The position numbers and the translations under genes were made by a program. Below are positions 1 through 9,393 of a stretch of 64,000 nt of DNA, piece after piece. The notes under the pieces are model-generated. The model had not been told where the DNA came from and made no database searches. It worked only from the letters and a program-made list of their open reading frames with translations. Within the stretch, counting starts at the first letter, position 1. Every line of letters begins with the position of its first letter. The DNA lies in assembly GCF_034087045.1 (NCBI RefSeq), contig NZ_CP139247.1, forward strand, positions 620,001 to 684,000, written 5' to 3'. The stretch is from Chitinophaga sancti. GTDB lineage: Bacteria > Bacteroidota > Bacteroidia > Chitinophagales > Chitinophagaceae.

Positions 1-33
1 TTTTTATCTCTTATCAATATTAAACCTTACGAT

Positions 34-62
34 AAAAAAACCATCTGAATAGGTGGTTTTTA
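34..62. terminator. Hairpin terminator of an off-window gene
   Basis: An A-run, a short ACCA/TGGT-type stem and a T-run lie just before the sigma-factor gene. It probably ends a transcript entering from the left edge. The stem is short, so the call is moderate. Confidence 0.4.
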
Positions 63-96
63 ATTAAATTCCAGTCTTTAACCATTTAACCTTTGT

Positions 97-648
97 ATGG
101 CCGTTATTCAGGATGATAAGACATTGCTGAGTTTGTACAGAGATCCTGCCACAAGGGAGAAGGGATTTACGTATATAATTCAGAAATATCAGGAGCGCTT
201 ATATTGGCATGTAAGGCGACTAGTGCTGGATCATGACGACGCAAACGACGTATTGCAAAACGTATTTGTAAAAGTTTGGAAGAATCTGGAAGGCTTTCGT
301 GAAGACGCCCAGTTATACACCTGGTTATACAAGATAGCCACCAACGAATGCCTGACCTTCCTGGAAAAACAAAAGAAAAATACCTCCGTGTCCCTGTCCG
401 ACGTGGAAACAGGACTTAGCAATACGTTAAAAGCTGATAGTCAGTTTGATGCGAATAAATTGGAATGGAAACTGCAGAGAGCTATTCTGGGACTGCCCGA
501 AAAACAAAGGATCGTATTTAACCTGCGATACTATGACGAAATGCCCTATGAAGAAATGAGCCGTGTGCTGGATACCTCAGAAGGTGCACTGAAAGCTTCT
601 TACCACCACGCTGTAAAAAAAATAGAAGAATTTATTAAGAACAGCTAA
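97..648 (+). CDS. ECF-type RNA polymerase sigma factor
   Basis: Sigma-70 family protein of extracytoplasmic-function size (183 aa). Region 2 covers roughly residues 20-95 and includes the DDANDVLQNVFVKVWKN helix and an FREDAQLYTWLYKIATNE segment typical of -10 recognition. Region 4 covers roughly residues 125-180, with LPEKQRIVFNLRYY followed by a helix-turn-helix ending in a KASYHHAVKKIEEF helix. It would direct core RNA polymerase to a small regulon. The next two genes, on the same strand, encode a membrane protein with GYF repeats and a periplasmic protein, the usual sigma/anti-sigma/sensor layout of Bacteroidota. The start is an ATG. The regulon cannot be inferred from this window. Confidence 0.93.
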   Translation: MAVIQDDKTLLSLYRDPATREKGFTYIIQKYQERLYWHVRRLVLDHDDANDVLQNVFVKVWKNLEGFREDAQLYTWLYKIATNECLTFLEKQKKNTSVSLSDVETGLSNTLKADSQFDANKLEWKLQRAILGLPEKQRIVFNLRYYDEMPYEEMSRVLDTSEGALKASYHHAVKKIEEFIKNS

Positions 649-770
649 TATTGCGACATTTGCTAATTTTTGTGGTGAAATCCATAATTTTTGAGATGAA
701 ATTGAAATTTTTGAAGACGAAACGTTTCAGTCTTTAAACTATTCATATCTTTTGCCGTCTAAATACCGAG

Positions 771-2204
771 ATGATACCCAAAGGCAACGATATTGCGAAC
801 GAACTTCAGGAGCTTATTCCTGGCGCTCAATGGCCACAAAAGGCGCCCCTGTCAGGGGTTCCGGTGGGCTACTTTGAGTCCCTGCCAGCAATGATCCTTA
901 ATAAAGTGCGTCAGGTGGATGTGATGGAAGAGCTGCAAAGCCTCTCCCACATACTGGCTGCTGTACCCAAAACGTTCCCGTTGACCGTACCATCCGGGTA
1001 TTTTGATCAGTTACCTCAGTCAATTAATGCACGTATTCAGGAGCCGGAATTATTGGGTATATCCCGAAAATTACCACTTACCCCTCCGCCTGCAGGGTAT
1101 TTTGAGCAACTGTCAAAACAAATTCTTGCACATGTACATGAAGAGCAGGAGTCCGAACTGACTGGTATTTCCAGAGAACTACCTTTTGCCCCTCCGCCTG
1201 CAGGGTATTTTGAGCAACTGCCACAACAAATTCTTGCACATGTAAATAAAGAGCAGGAACCGGCGCTAACGGGTATTTCCCGGAATGTACCTTTCTCTGC
1301 TCCACCAAAAGGATATTTTGAGCAACTCCCCCAAAGGATACTTGCACTCGTAAACGAAGAGCTGGCCCAGGAATTGACCGGTATTTCCCGGATATCTCCT
1401 CTTACACCTCCTCCAAACGGATACTTCGGGCAACTATCCTCACAGGTGATGCAAAAAATTCAGATGGAAGAAGCCGCTACTGAGCTGGCAGCTATCTCTC
1501 CATTACTGGCATCCCTGCCAAAAGCAATACCTTTCTCTCTGCCTGAAGGGTACTTTGAGCAGTTCCCTGCCCAACTACTCCAGCAGATCCAGGAAGCAGA
1601 AAGCGTATCACCTTTTGCCGAGCTGACCAGAAACATGCCTTTCTCTATGCCTGCAGGTTACTTTGACCAGCTATCTGCCCAGGTCTTGGAAAAGGTAAGA
1701 AATGAGGAAGTAGCAGATGAACTGGCTGACATATCTCCATTACTGGCATCCCTGCCAAAAGCAGTGCCTTTCTCTGTTCCAGCCGGTTACTTTGACCAGT
1801 TGGATACACAGGTAGCCACCATTGCCCAGGCACCAGCCAAAGTAGTGAACATGCGCCCACGCAGAATGCAGTTCTACAAATGGGCGGCCGCCGCCTGTAT
1901 GATTGCACTCGTAGGCACCAGCAGTTTGTTCTACATGCGCAACACCCAACAACCGGCAAATAAGGCAGTTATTAACCTGGCCGAAGCCAGCTTATCAGAT
2001 GTAAGTGATCAGGAAATTTTGGAGTACCTGCAAAATCACATGGATGCTTTTGATAAAGACGACCTCATGGGAGTAACAACCGCAGCGACCACCAAAACGA
2101 CGACAGAAAATTCACCATTACCTGGTGGATTGTCTACCGAGGACATTGAAAGCTATCTGGAAAACACTGGTTCTTTAAAAGAAGAAAGTCCAATTAAAAA
2201 TTAA
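771..2204 (+). CDS. Nine-repeat GYF-motif membrane protein, probable anti-sigma factor
   Basis: A 477-aa protein whose first ~365 residues hold nine copies of a P-x-GYF-[DE]-Q-L unit at about 37-55 residue spacing (PPAGYFEQLP and variants), each followed by an amphipathic helix and often a GIS-R-x-[LV]-P linker. One hydrophobic helix lies near residues 368-389 (FYKWAAAACMIALVGTSSLF). The ~88-residue C-terminal tail would be periplasmic. Short anti-sigma-like proteins with one or a few P-x-GYF segments are, from memory, common beside Bacteroidota ECF sigma genes; nine is an expansion. Two units share long identical DNA (around 1083 and 1193), pointing to recent duplication. It abuts the next gene (TAA immediately followed by ATG). 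The anti-sigma role is inferred from context and topology. Confidence 0.6.
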   Translation: MIPKGNDIANELQELIPGAQWPQKAPLSGVPVGYFESLPAMILNKVRQVDVMEELQSLSHILAAVPKTFPLTVPSGYFDQLPQSINARIQEPELLGISRKLPLTPPPAGYFEQLSKQILAHVHEEQESELTGISRELPFAPPPAGYFEQLPQQILAHVNKEQEPALTGISRNVPFSAPPKGYFEQLPQRILALVNEELAQELTGISRISPLTPPPNGYFGQLSSQVMQKIQMEEAATELAAISPLLASLPKAIPFSLPEGYFEQFPAQLLQQIQEAESVSPFAELTRNMPFSMPAGYFDQLSAQVLEKVRNEEVADELADISPLLASLPKAVPFSVPAGYFDQLDTQVATIAQAPAKVVNMRPRRMQFYKWAAAACMIALVGTSSLFYMRNTQQPANKAVINLAEASLSDVSDQEILEYLQNHMDAFDKDDLMGVTTAATTKTTTENSPLPGGLSTEDIESYLENTGSLKEESPIKN

Positions 2205-2693
2205 ATGAAACATTTTTACATACTGTGTTTACTTTTTATCACTTCCCTTTTGTGTCGACCCTCACCTGGTATGGCACAAAGTGGCGGCAGCGATGCCGAG
2301 ATAAATAGCAAGATACGGGCGGCGGAAATAGCTTACCTGGCTCAAAAGCTCGATCTTACACCAGACGAAGCCCAGAAATTCTGGCCGGTGTATAACCAGT
2401 ATACCAAAGAAGTAGAGATCCTGATCGCAGAACGAAATAACCGCGCTACCGCTGCTAAAGAGAATAAAACTGAAGCAAGAAACAGTGCGCCGGATCAGGA
2501 ATTAAAATATGACCAGCGTATGCTGGATATCAAAAACCATTACGATAAAGAATTTCAGAAAGTACTGCCAGCAAATAAAGCAGGGTCGGTGTTCAGGTCA
2601 GAAAGAGAATTCAGGAAAGTATTATTACAGCAGCTGAAAGAAAGACAATTGAGAAATGTGGGTGGACCAGGCCCCCGCAGATTTAGAAACTGA
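2205..2693 (+). CDS. Small exported helical protein, Spy/CpxP-like
   Basis: A 162-aa protein with a signal peptide (residues ~1-25, ending near GMAQS) and a charged, largely helical mature region. The segment LDLTPDEAQKFWPVYNQYTKEVE resembles the LTxxQ-type motif of the Spy/CpxP/ZraP group, periplasmic chaperones or envelope-stress sensors. Its ATG directly follows the stop of the nine-repeat membrane protein, so the two are almost certainly co-transcribed and perhaps translationally coupled. The likely role is the periplasmic arm of the sigma/anti-sigma module, by position and fold class only. A strong bidirectional terminator follows. Confidence 0.6.
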   Translation: MKHFYILCLLFITSLLCRPSPGMAQSGGSDAEINSKIRAAEIAYLAQKLDLTPDEAQKFWPVYNQYTKEVEILIAERNNRATAAKENKTEARNSAPDQELKYDQRMLDIKNHYDKEFQKVLPANKAGSVFRSEREFRKVLLQQLKERQLRNVGGPGPRRFRN

Positions 2694-2724
2694 TAACTTT
2701 AGATGTTATACAAGGAATAAGTAT

Positions 2725-2756
2725 AAAAAAGCCTCCCATTGTGGGAGGCTTTTTTA
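2725..2756. terminator. Bidirectional hairpin terminator
   Basis: Perfect GCCTCCCA / TGGGAGGC stem with a 3-nt loop, flanked by A6 and T6 runs. It sits between the converging sigma-operon and MBL-hydrolase genes and can stop both. Confidence 0.9.
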
Positions 2757-2761
2757 TACAC

Positions 2762-3514
2762 TTATCTGGAAAATTTATTAAATGGCGTCTTCGTATCATG
2801 ATAATAAAGAAACGTCCAATCCTCCTCTGCACCCTGCTGTTTGAACTGCTCACGGAGTTCTAAACCACGCTTGCCATCGTAATCATACTTTGCTGCAAAG
2901 CGACGGATCATGTAGGACATCTGAGGCGCTTCGTCCCCTCCAAAAAAGACCTTACCATCTTCGTCGTTGATGAGGAATACCTGGTGGTAAGGGCAGTGAC
3001 CGCCGGTTACCCGGTAAGTAATATAATCGTCGATGGTACCATCACCCTCTGTGAAGACCACATTATCATAATTCTGAAGCAGGGAGATATCACTGCCGAG
3101 GTATGATTTGCCGTCATTCTCAAGCGCATACCGGAATTCCTGCCTGTTTACATAATAGGTAGCATGTGGGAATGTGAGCTGACGCTGACCGGTGATGGGA
3201 TCTTCTGCAGAAACCCCACCGGAGTGATCTTTGTGCAAATGACTCATCAGTACTTTGGTGATTTCCATGGGGTTCACACCATTATCAATCAAATGCTGAT
3301 GAATTTGCAATACCCCATCTTTGTTGCGCAGCCCGAGTCCTGTGTCGAAGAGAATGAAATCCTGATTCGTGATCACAAGGAAAGGTTGAATTTCTACCAG
3401 TAAGGAACCACCAGATCTTTGCTGCATGGTGTCTACTGATGGATTATAAGGTACGAACTGTTTTGTAGCATCTACAGTGAAAGACCCTTCTGATAACGGA
3501 ATAATACGTGCCAT
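2762..3514 (-). CDS. MBL-fold metallo-hydrolase
   Basis: Metallo-beta-lactamase superfamily hydrolase. The metal signature HLHKDHSGG (HxHxDH) is near residue 90, a second His lies in GGHCPYHQVF and an Asp in FFGGDEAPQM, the set used for a binuclear zinc site. The substrate is not predictable; relatives include lactonases and glyoxalase-II-like enzymes. The start is placed at the ATG giving MARIIPLSEG (250 aa), because codons further upstream (TTG at 3550, ATG at 3538) give an N-terminus unlike the family. No signal peptide, so probably cytoplasmic. The hairpin at about 3554-3595 separates it from the rodA end of the cell-shape cluster. Confidence 0.85.
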   Translation of the reverse strand: MARIIPLSEGSFTVDATKQFVPYNPSVDTMQQRSGGSLLVEIQPFLVITNQDFILFDTGLGLRNKDGVLQIHQHLIDNGVNPMEITKVLMSHLHKDHSGGVSAEDPITGQRQLTFPHATYYVNRQEFRYALENDGKSYLGSDISLLQNYDNVVFTEGDGTIDDYITYRVTGGHCPYHQVFLINDEDGKVFFGGDEAPQMSYMIRRFAAKYDYDGKRGLELREQFKQQGAEEDWTFLYYHDTKTPFNKFSR

Positions 3515-3553
3515 AGTTTCTAGTGCCAAAGTGCGCATGCAAAGGTACAAAAT

Positions 3554-3595
3554 AAAAAAAGAACGCTCCTGCCATAGGCGGGAGCGTTCTTTTTT
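3554..3595 (-). terminator. Terminator of the cell-shape operon
   Basis: GAACGCTCC / GGAGCGTTC stem with A- and T-runs on either side, just downstream of rodA on the minus strand. Also upstream of the MBL gene. Confidence 0.85.
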
Positions 3596-3607
3596 ATGGA
3601 CGGGCCA

Positions 3608-4900
3608 TTATCTTAATACCATCTGCCTGTCGGCATCCAGTCTCAACATTATAAATATCAACATCGTAAATGTCATTAACGACGAACCACCATAACTCAC
3701 CAACGGCAATGGAATACCAATTACCGGCGCCAGACCTATCGTCATCGATATATTGATGGCCATATGGAAGAAGATGATGCTCGCGACCCCATATGCATAC
3801 ACCCTGCTAAATGTCGATCGCTGTCGCTCCGCGACAAATATAATCCGTAAGAGCAGGGCGACATATAGCCCTACAAATATGACAGAACCCAGAAAACCAA
3901 AGTCTTCTCCCACTGTACAGAAGATAAAGTCAGTACTCTGTTCCGGTACGAAGTCATATCTTGTTTGTGTTCCTTTCAGATACCCCTTACCGATCACACC
4001 GCCGGAACCGATGGCAATCATACTCTGCCTGGTATTGTAAGTCGCTTTCGGATCGTTCTCTTTACCCAGCATTACGTTGATACGCTTTACCTGGTAATCT
4101 TTCAGCACCTTGGTAAAAGCAAAGGGAACTATGAACATCACAAACACTGAACAGAAAGCATAGATACCTACAATCAGTGCCAGTTTGGAACGATGTCTTC
4201 TGATATCCCTGCGCATGAAATAAATGACAAGCGCTGTAATACCTGTAAATATGTAGAAGAGAATGTTTTTATCCACCAATAATGCCGACAATACTAACAC
4301 AATCCCCGAGAATGCAATCACCAGCAATACAGCAGGCAACCCTTCTCTATACATGACCAGGAAGAAAGAGAAATACACCAGTGCCAACCCTGTTTCATCC
4401 TGCAAAACGATGATTGCACAGGGAATCAATGCCAGTGCAGCGGCAATCAATCGCGCCCGTAGCTTGGTAAAATCTGTTTCTAATGAAGAGAGGTATTTTG
4501 CCAACGCCAGGTTGGTACATAGTTTCGTCAACTCTGCAGGCTGGAACTGAAAGCCTCCTATTACCAGCCATGAGTGTGACCCTTTTACATCCTTACCAAT
4601 GGCTATTACCAACAGTAATAATAATATACCACCTGCATACAGCAGGTTGGCCGTAGCTGTAAAGAACTTACTATCCGTCAGCCAGATGACCGTAGCCAAT
4701 ATGGCCGATACACCCAGCCACATAATCTGGCGGGAATAGTTTTTATTCAGGTGAATGATATCGTTCCATATATTATCGCCCTCTCTGTACTCTGCTGCAA
4801 AGATCGATAACAGGCCAACGAACACCAGTGCCAGATACAGACCCATTATAGGCCAGTCAATACCTTCTGTAAGCTTTAATTGCTGCCGGCGGTTTATCAT
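3608..4900 (-). CDS. rodA: RodA, SEDS peptidoglycan glycosyltransferase
   Basis: A 430-aa polytopic membrane protein of the SEDS family (about ten hydrophobic segments), which polymerises lipid II into glycan strands during side-wall elongation with PBP2. Family-typical segments are visible: PAELTKLCTNLALAKYL, GKGYLKGTQTRYDFVPEQSTDFIF (extracytoplasmic loop with the conserved region) and the C-terminal GIPLPLVSYGGSS signature. It is the last gene of the mreB-mreC-mreD-mrdA-rodA cluster. Its ATG overlaps the mrdA stop by one base (TAATG), which suggests translational coupling with its partner transpeptidase. Confidence 0.95.
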   Translation of the reverse strand: MINRRQQLKLTEGIDWPIMGLYLALVFVGLLSIFAAEYREGDNIWNDIIHLNKNYSRQIMWLGVSAILATVIWLTDSKFFTATANLLYAGGILLLLLVIAIGKDVKGSHSWLVIGGFQFQPAELTKLCTNLALAKYLSSLETDFTKLRARLIAAALALIPCAIIVLQDETGLALVYFSFFLVMYREGLPAVLLVIAFSGIVLVLSALLVDKNILFYIFTGITALVIYFMRRDIRRHRSKLALIVGIYAFCSVFVMFIVPFAFTKVLKDYQVKRINVMLGKENDPKATYNTRQSMIAIGSGGVIGKGYLKGTQTRYDFVPEQSTDFIFCTVGEDFGFLGSVIFVGLYVALLLRIIFVAERQRSTFSRVYAYGVASIIFFHMAINISMTIGLAPVIGIPLPLVSYGGSSLMTFTMLIFIMLRLDADRQMVLR

Positions 4901-6858
4901 TAGTTATTCGGGAAATAGAGTTTAAGTATTTGTTCTGTCGTCATTTTTGCTGAAGCGCCGTTCAGCGAATCCAGCTTGGATTTTTCTCTTACCACAGGAT
5001 CAATGGTCACATCGTTCAATGTTTTCATCATCTGCGGCTTACGTTTAATTGATATGGTATCATTCAGGTATTTCTCAATCATCAAGCTGGCGATAGGTGC
5101 AGCATAAGTGGAACCAAAACCTGCATTCTCCACGATTACGGCTATGGCAATTTTAGGATTGTCTCTCGGCGCAAAAGCCACGAATACAGAGTGGTTCTTC
5201 AGTTTAGTAAGTTTTCCGTTTACAATAGCATTGTTCTCTGCAGTACCTGTTTTACCACACACAATGATGTTGTCAATACGGGCAATCATACCAGTACCTT
5301 TTTCCACCACATCCTCCATACCATAGATTACTGAACGGTACGATGTATCAGATACGTGTGCTACTATGTGTTTTTCTTTGTATTTAGCCAGCAAATTGGT
5401 ATTGTCATTGTCTATACTGCTCACAAAGTGAGGTACATAGTAAGAACCATGGTTGGCAATGATACACATGGCATTTGCCATCTGCATGGGCGTAGCTACT
5501 ACCTGGCCCTGACCCATACCTACATACAGTTCTGAACAGGAGTTCCACTGACCACGATACAATTTATTCATACCTGCGCTATCGATGGCTTTACCACCTG
5601 ATTCACTCGGAATATCTACACCCAGCCTGTGACCGAGGCCGAAAGAGGAGATATAATCATGCCATTTCTGGTGTCCTTTTTTCACACCACCCCATTTAGG
5701 TGCATCCACTTCCAGCCTGTAAAGGTGTACAAAGTAAGCATTACAGGAGTTGGCAATAGCCAGTCGCAGGTTTGCTGCGTGCCCGGGGTTGTGGTGGGTG
5801 CAGGCAATCGGACGACCGCAATAGGTATATGCACCAAAGCAGGGGAAACCATAACTTGGTGTAATTACACCTTCATCCAGTGCGATCAGGGCTGTCAGCG
5901 GTTTCATAGAGGATCCCGGTGGATAACCCGCCTGGATAGCACGGTTAAAGAGAGGTTTGGTCGTATCAGTAAAGAGACGGCTAAAGTTGCGTGCTCTGAA
6001 AGAACCTGTCAGCAAGTTCGGGTCGTAGGTAGGTGCGCTCACCATAGAGAGGATACCACCTGTCTGTGGATCGATTGCTACCACACTACCAATTTTGTTA
6101 CGCATCAGGTGCTCACCGAGTACCTGCAGATCAACATCCAAAGAGAGGCGGAGGTTCTTACCTGCAATAGCGGCGGTATCGAACTCCCCATGTTCATAAG
6201 GTCCCTGTGGACGGTTCAGGTTATCTTTTACCAGGTATTGGATACCACGTTGTCCCATCAGCACTTCTTCGTAAGTTCTTTCCAGACCGGTCATACCCAG
6301 GTAGTCACCCTGGTTATAATCACTGTATTGCGGGCGTTGCATCATCTGAGGGGAGATTTCACCAATATACCCTAAGATATTTGCAGCAGCGGCAAAAGGA
6401 TAAGAACGGATCTGCCTGGGCACCAGTTCAAATCCGGGCTGGAACATATACATGCTTTCCTGCAGCTTACCGAACATATCCGGAGAGAGCAGGGGCGCAA
6501 AAACAGATACACGGCGGCTACCATTCTTGAGGATGGAGGAAGTGATCCGTTTTCTGAATTCTTCTTTGGTAATATTCAGGATCTGGCACATGTAGGCCGT
6601 ATCAATGTTTTTGACATTGATAGGCGTTACGACCAGGTCGTACATAACATCATTGCTGAGGATACTCCGTCCTTTGCGATCGAAGATAATACCACGGCTG
6701 GGGTAAACTACTTTACGGAGTACAGCATTAGCATCCGCCAGCTTGGAGTATTTCTTCTCGACAATCTGTAAAAAGAAAAGCCTTGTTATGATCAACACGA
6801 CCATGCCAAGGAAAATTAATTGTATGACCCGTTTTCTGGGTTGGTTATAAACTGACAT
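4900..6858 (-). CDS. mrdA: Penicillin-binding protein 2, elongation transpeptidase
   Basis: A 652-aa class B PBP. One N-terminal membrane anchor (residues ~10-30, IQLIFLGMVVLIITRLFFL), then the dimerisation/pedestal domain, then the transpeptidase domain. The catalytic triad motifs are intact: SxxK in PPGSSMKPL (Ser near 316), SxN in ANSCNAYF and KTG in CGKTGTAENN (near 534). It cross-links peptidoglycan with RodA in the Rod complex. It lies 57 bp downstream of mreD and its stop overlaps the rodA start, as expected for a cotranscribed pair. Length is normal for the family. Confidence 0.96.
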   Translation of the reverse strand: MSVYNQPRKRVIQLIFLGMVVLIITRLFFLQIVEKKYSKLADANAVLRKVVYPSRGIIFDRKGRSILSNDVMYDLVVTPINVKNIDTAYMCQILNITKEEFRKRITSSILKNGSRRVSVFAPLLSPDMFGKLQESMYMFQPGFELVPRQIRSYPFAAAANILGYIGEISPQMMQRPQYSDYNQGDYLGMTGLERTYEEVLMGQRGIQYLVKDNLNRPQGPYEHGEFDTAAIAGKNLRLSLDVDLQVLGEHLMRNKIGSVVAIDPQTGGILSMVSAPTYDPNLLTGSFRARNFSRLFTDTTKPLFNRAIQAGYPPGSSMKPLTALIALDEGVITPSYGFPCFGAYTYCGRPIACTHHNPGHAANLRLAIANSCNAYFVHLYRLEVDAPKWGGVKKGHQKWHDYISSFGLGHRLGVDIPSESGGKAIDSAGMNKLYRGQWNSCSELYVGMGQGQVVATPMQMANAMCIIANHGSYYVPHFVSSIDNDNTNLLAKYKEKHIVAHVSDTSYRSVIYGMEDVVEKGTGMIARIDNIIVCGKTGTAENNAIVNGKLTKLKNHSVFVAFAPRDNPKIAIAVIVENAGFGSTYAAPIASLMIEKYLNDTISIKRKPQMMKTLNDVTIDPVVREKSKLDSLNGASAKMTTEQILKLYFPNN

Positions 6859-6915
6859 TTCCCTGGAGATGCATTATTAATAAAAGTATCCATCTATATA
6901 AAGATACTATACATT

Positions 6916-7425
6916 TTACTTCCTCGAAAAGAACAACAACTCATACAGCACGATCAGGAAAATGCTCGCAGCGGTAGAAAAGATGATCTTTAACAGCAGA
7001 TACAGAAAGCTGCCAACATTGAAAACCTCCAGTGAGAAGAAGACCAGATTGTGAAGGAATACCAGAATAGCAGCATAGATCAGAAACTGGGATACTCCCA
7101 TACTTGTCATAGAAGGGGTCTTCTGCGTAGTTTCGAAACCACCCTGTGGAGAAAGGACATTGATAATAAATGGTCGTAGGTAGCCGATGAATACACAGGC
7201 AGCGGCGTGCATACCCATTGTATTCATAAACATATCGAGGCTGAGGCCCATGAGCAATGCCAGCAACATGAGTGCCGGACGGGGCAGGTTAAAGGGCAAC
7301 AGCAGTACGAAAAGCACATAGAGATTAAAGCTAATCGATTGATGCAGCAAAATTCTGTTTAGAACAAATACCTGCAGCAATAGCAAAAGCACAAAACGGA
7401 TTATATTTCTTAACAGTATGCTCAT
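6916..7425 (-). CDS. mreD: Rod shape-determining protein MreD
   Basis: A 169-aa inner-membrane protein with about five hydrophobic helices and little else, the expected size and composition of MreD. MreD proteins are poorly conserved, so the call rests mainly on position between mreC and mrdA. It is thought to bridge MreC and the PBP2-RodA enzymes. Its ATG overlaps the end of mreC by 4 bp (ATGA), indicating translational coupling. Confidence 0.88.
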   Translation of the reverse strand: MSILLRNIIRFVLLLLLQVFVLNRILLHQSISFNLYVLFVLLLPFNLPRPALMLLALLMGLSLDMFMNTMGMHAAACVFIGYLRPFIINVLSPQGGFETTQKTPSMTSMGVSQFLIYAAILVFLHNLVFFSLEVFNVGSFLYLLLKIIFSTAASIFLIVLYELLFFSRK

Positions 7426-8312
7426 TGTTTGATCAGCTTGTAAGTTGAATCCTCCAAAGATTTTTGTTCATCCTGCAGCAGGTTGTCGATCACATATACA
7501 TATTGCAGGTTGTAAAAGTTAGTGGCCAGGCGAATTCTCACATTGACAGAAGTGCTGGCTTTGTCTACCTCTTCGGTTGATTCTACATAACCGATAGGTA
7601 TATTTTCAGGGAAGAAGGCGGAGTAACCGCTGGTGACTACGGTATCACCTTTTACGAGGTGTACACCTTTAGGCACGTCTTCCATGGTGGCATAACCGGC
7701 TTCGCCGCCATGCCAGCGTACCATACCCATTTCCTTACTGTGGTTCAGGCGGGCACTGGTACCGAAGTTACGACCTTTGGAGAGCAGGGAAATGATGACA
7801 GCATAGTGTTCATTCACACTGCGTACGATACCTACTACACCGCTTGGGCCAACTACGCCCATATTAGGACGAATGCCATCGGCACTGCCACGGTGAATGG
7901 TAATATAGTTGATAGGACTATTTACGGAGTTGTTGACAACCTTAGCAGCTTTGTACAGGTAGCGGCGTACAGCGGTACTGATCACTTTGCGGGTGGTATC
8001 AGTACTATACTGACGAATGGTATCAGATTTTACAATATTGTCGAGGATAACAGTGTCGAAACTTGTGCGCAGCATATTGTGCAGACGGGCATTCTCTTTT
8101 ACCAGACTGTCATTTGTTGCTTTCAGGTGAAAGTAGTATTCTACGTTGTTGTAACGTTCGTATAACCTGGCGCTAATGTTATTGGCGGAATTGAGGTAAG
8201 CTGTTTTCTGAAAATCGTTGTTCTGGAAGACCAGCACTAAACAGATCACTTCCAGCAGCAAGAACAGAAAAAAATTAAAGTAGCGCCTTAAGAAAATGAT
8301 GAGATTACGCAC
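7422..8312 (-). CDS. mreC: Rod shape-determining protein MreC
   Basis: A 296-aa bitopic protein: one N-terminal transmembrane helix (residues ~10-28), a coiled-coil stretch (~60-90, NDSLVKENARLHNMLRTSF), then the periplasmic beta-rich domain with the typical ITIHRGSADGIRPNMGVVGPSGVVGIV segment. MreC links the MreB filament to PBP2. The open frame begins with GTG at 8312 (RNLIIFLRRYFN follows); no better ATG lies nearby, so a GTG start is accepted. It is 58 bp from mreB and overlaps mreD. Confidence 0.95.
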   Translation of the reverse strand: MRNLIIFLRRYFNFFLFLLLEVICLVLVFQNNDFQKTAYLNSANNISARLYERYNNVEYYFHLKATNDSLVKENARLHNMLRTSFDTVILDNIVKSDTIRQYSTDTTRKVISTAVRRYLYKAAKVVNNSVNSPINYITIHRGSADGIRPNMGVVGPSGVVGIVRSVNEHYAVIISLLSKGRNFGTSARLNHSKEMGMVRWHGGEAGYATMEDVPKGVHLVKGDTVVTSGYSAFFPENIPIGYVESTEEVDKASTSVNVRIRLATNFYNLQYVYVIDNLLQDEQKSLEDSTYKLIKQ

Positions 8313-8370
8313 AGGATTTTATTTCTATAAAGAAGCCTGCAAAGCCGATAGCCCTGCAGGCCCCTCTGTA

Positions 8371-9393
8371 TTATTGCATTAGGAACGGATACTTACCTAC
8401 GTGTTTCAGTGCGATACCGGTACCTCTTACCACGGCGCGCAGTGGATCGTCTGCCACGTGAACGGGCAATTTGATCTTCTGGGTCAGGCGTTTGTCGAGA
8501 CCGCGCAACAATGCACCACCACCGGTCAGATATAAACCTCTGCGGTAGATATCGGCAGCCAGTTCGGGAGGAGTTGTTTCCAATGCTTTCAGGATAGCTT
8601 CTTCGATCTTGAAGATGGATTTGTCCAACGCTTCAGCTACTTCCTGGTAAGATACCATGATCTGTTTAGGAATACCGGTTACGAGGTCACGTCCATTTAC
8701 TGCTACATCATCTGGTGGGTTGTCCAGTTCTTTCAGTGCAGAACCGATCTGGATCTTGATCTGCTCAGCAGTTCTTTCACCAATCAGCAGGCTATGATAG
8801 CGGCGCAGGGCTTCCATGATATCGGCAGTGAACTCGTCACCGGCGATACGGATACTCTGGTCGCACACAATACCAGCGAGGGCGATCACGCTAATACCGG
8901 TGGTACCACCTCCGATATCGATGATCATGTTACCTACCGGCTCTTCTACGTCAATACCGATACCCAGCGCAGCGGCCATCGGTTCATGTATCAGGAACAC
9001 TTCCTTAGCGCCCGCCTGCTCGGCAGAGTCGCGTACGGCGCGTTTTTCTACTTCTGTAATGCTGGATGGAATGCAAATTACCATACGCCAGCTGGGAGAG
9101 AACAAAGGCTTCTTTGGATACACCAGTTTGATCATTTCACGAAGCATACCTTCTGCTGCATTGAAGTCCGCGATAACACCATCTTTCAGGGGACGAATGG
9201 TGCGCAGGTATTCATGTGTCTTCTCGTGCATCATCATGGCTTTCTTACCAACAGCCACAATTTTCCCGCTAGCGCGCTCTATAGCAACAATGGAAGGTTC
9301 ATCCACTACCACCTGGTCATTGTGAATGATCAGCGTATTAGCTGTACCTAAGTCAATCGCTATTTCCTGTGTTAAAAAATTAAAGAACCCCAT
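8371..9393 (-). CDS. mreB: Rod shape-determining protein MreB
   Basis: A 340-aa actin-like ATPase that forms membrane-associated filaments and organises side-wall synthesis. Actin-fold nucleotide motifs are present: phosphate-1 IDLGTANTLI near residue 14, phosphate-2 IDIGGGTTGISV near 160 and the adenosine motif LTGGGALLRGL near 290. Length is normal. It is first in the minus-strand cell-shape cluster. The ~300 bp upstream, before purD, are AT-rich and probably hold the cluster promoter. Confidence 0.97.
   Translation of the reverse strand: MGFFNFLTQEIAIDLGTANTLIIHNDQVVVDEPSIVAIERASGKIVAVGKKAMMMHEKTHEYLRTIRPLKDGVIADFNAAEGMLREMIKLVYPKKPLFSPSWRMVICIPSSITEVEKRAVRDSAEQAGAKEVFLIHEPMAAALGIGIDVEEPVGNMIIDIGGGTTGISVIALAGIVCDQSIRIAGDEFTADIMEALRRYHSLLIGERTAEQIKIQIGSALKELDNPPDDVAVNGRDLVTGIPKQIMVSYQEVAEALDKSIFKIEEAILKALETTPPELAADIYRRGLYLTGGGALLRGLDKRLTQKIKLPVHVADDPLRAVVRGTGIALKHVGKYPFLMQ

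Noticed and set aside
5629..6375. Long plus-strand open frame of 248 codons inside mrdA
   Set aside because: It is the antisense of mrdA, which has intact catalytic motifs; the antisense product has no domain-like sequence.
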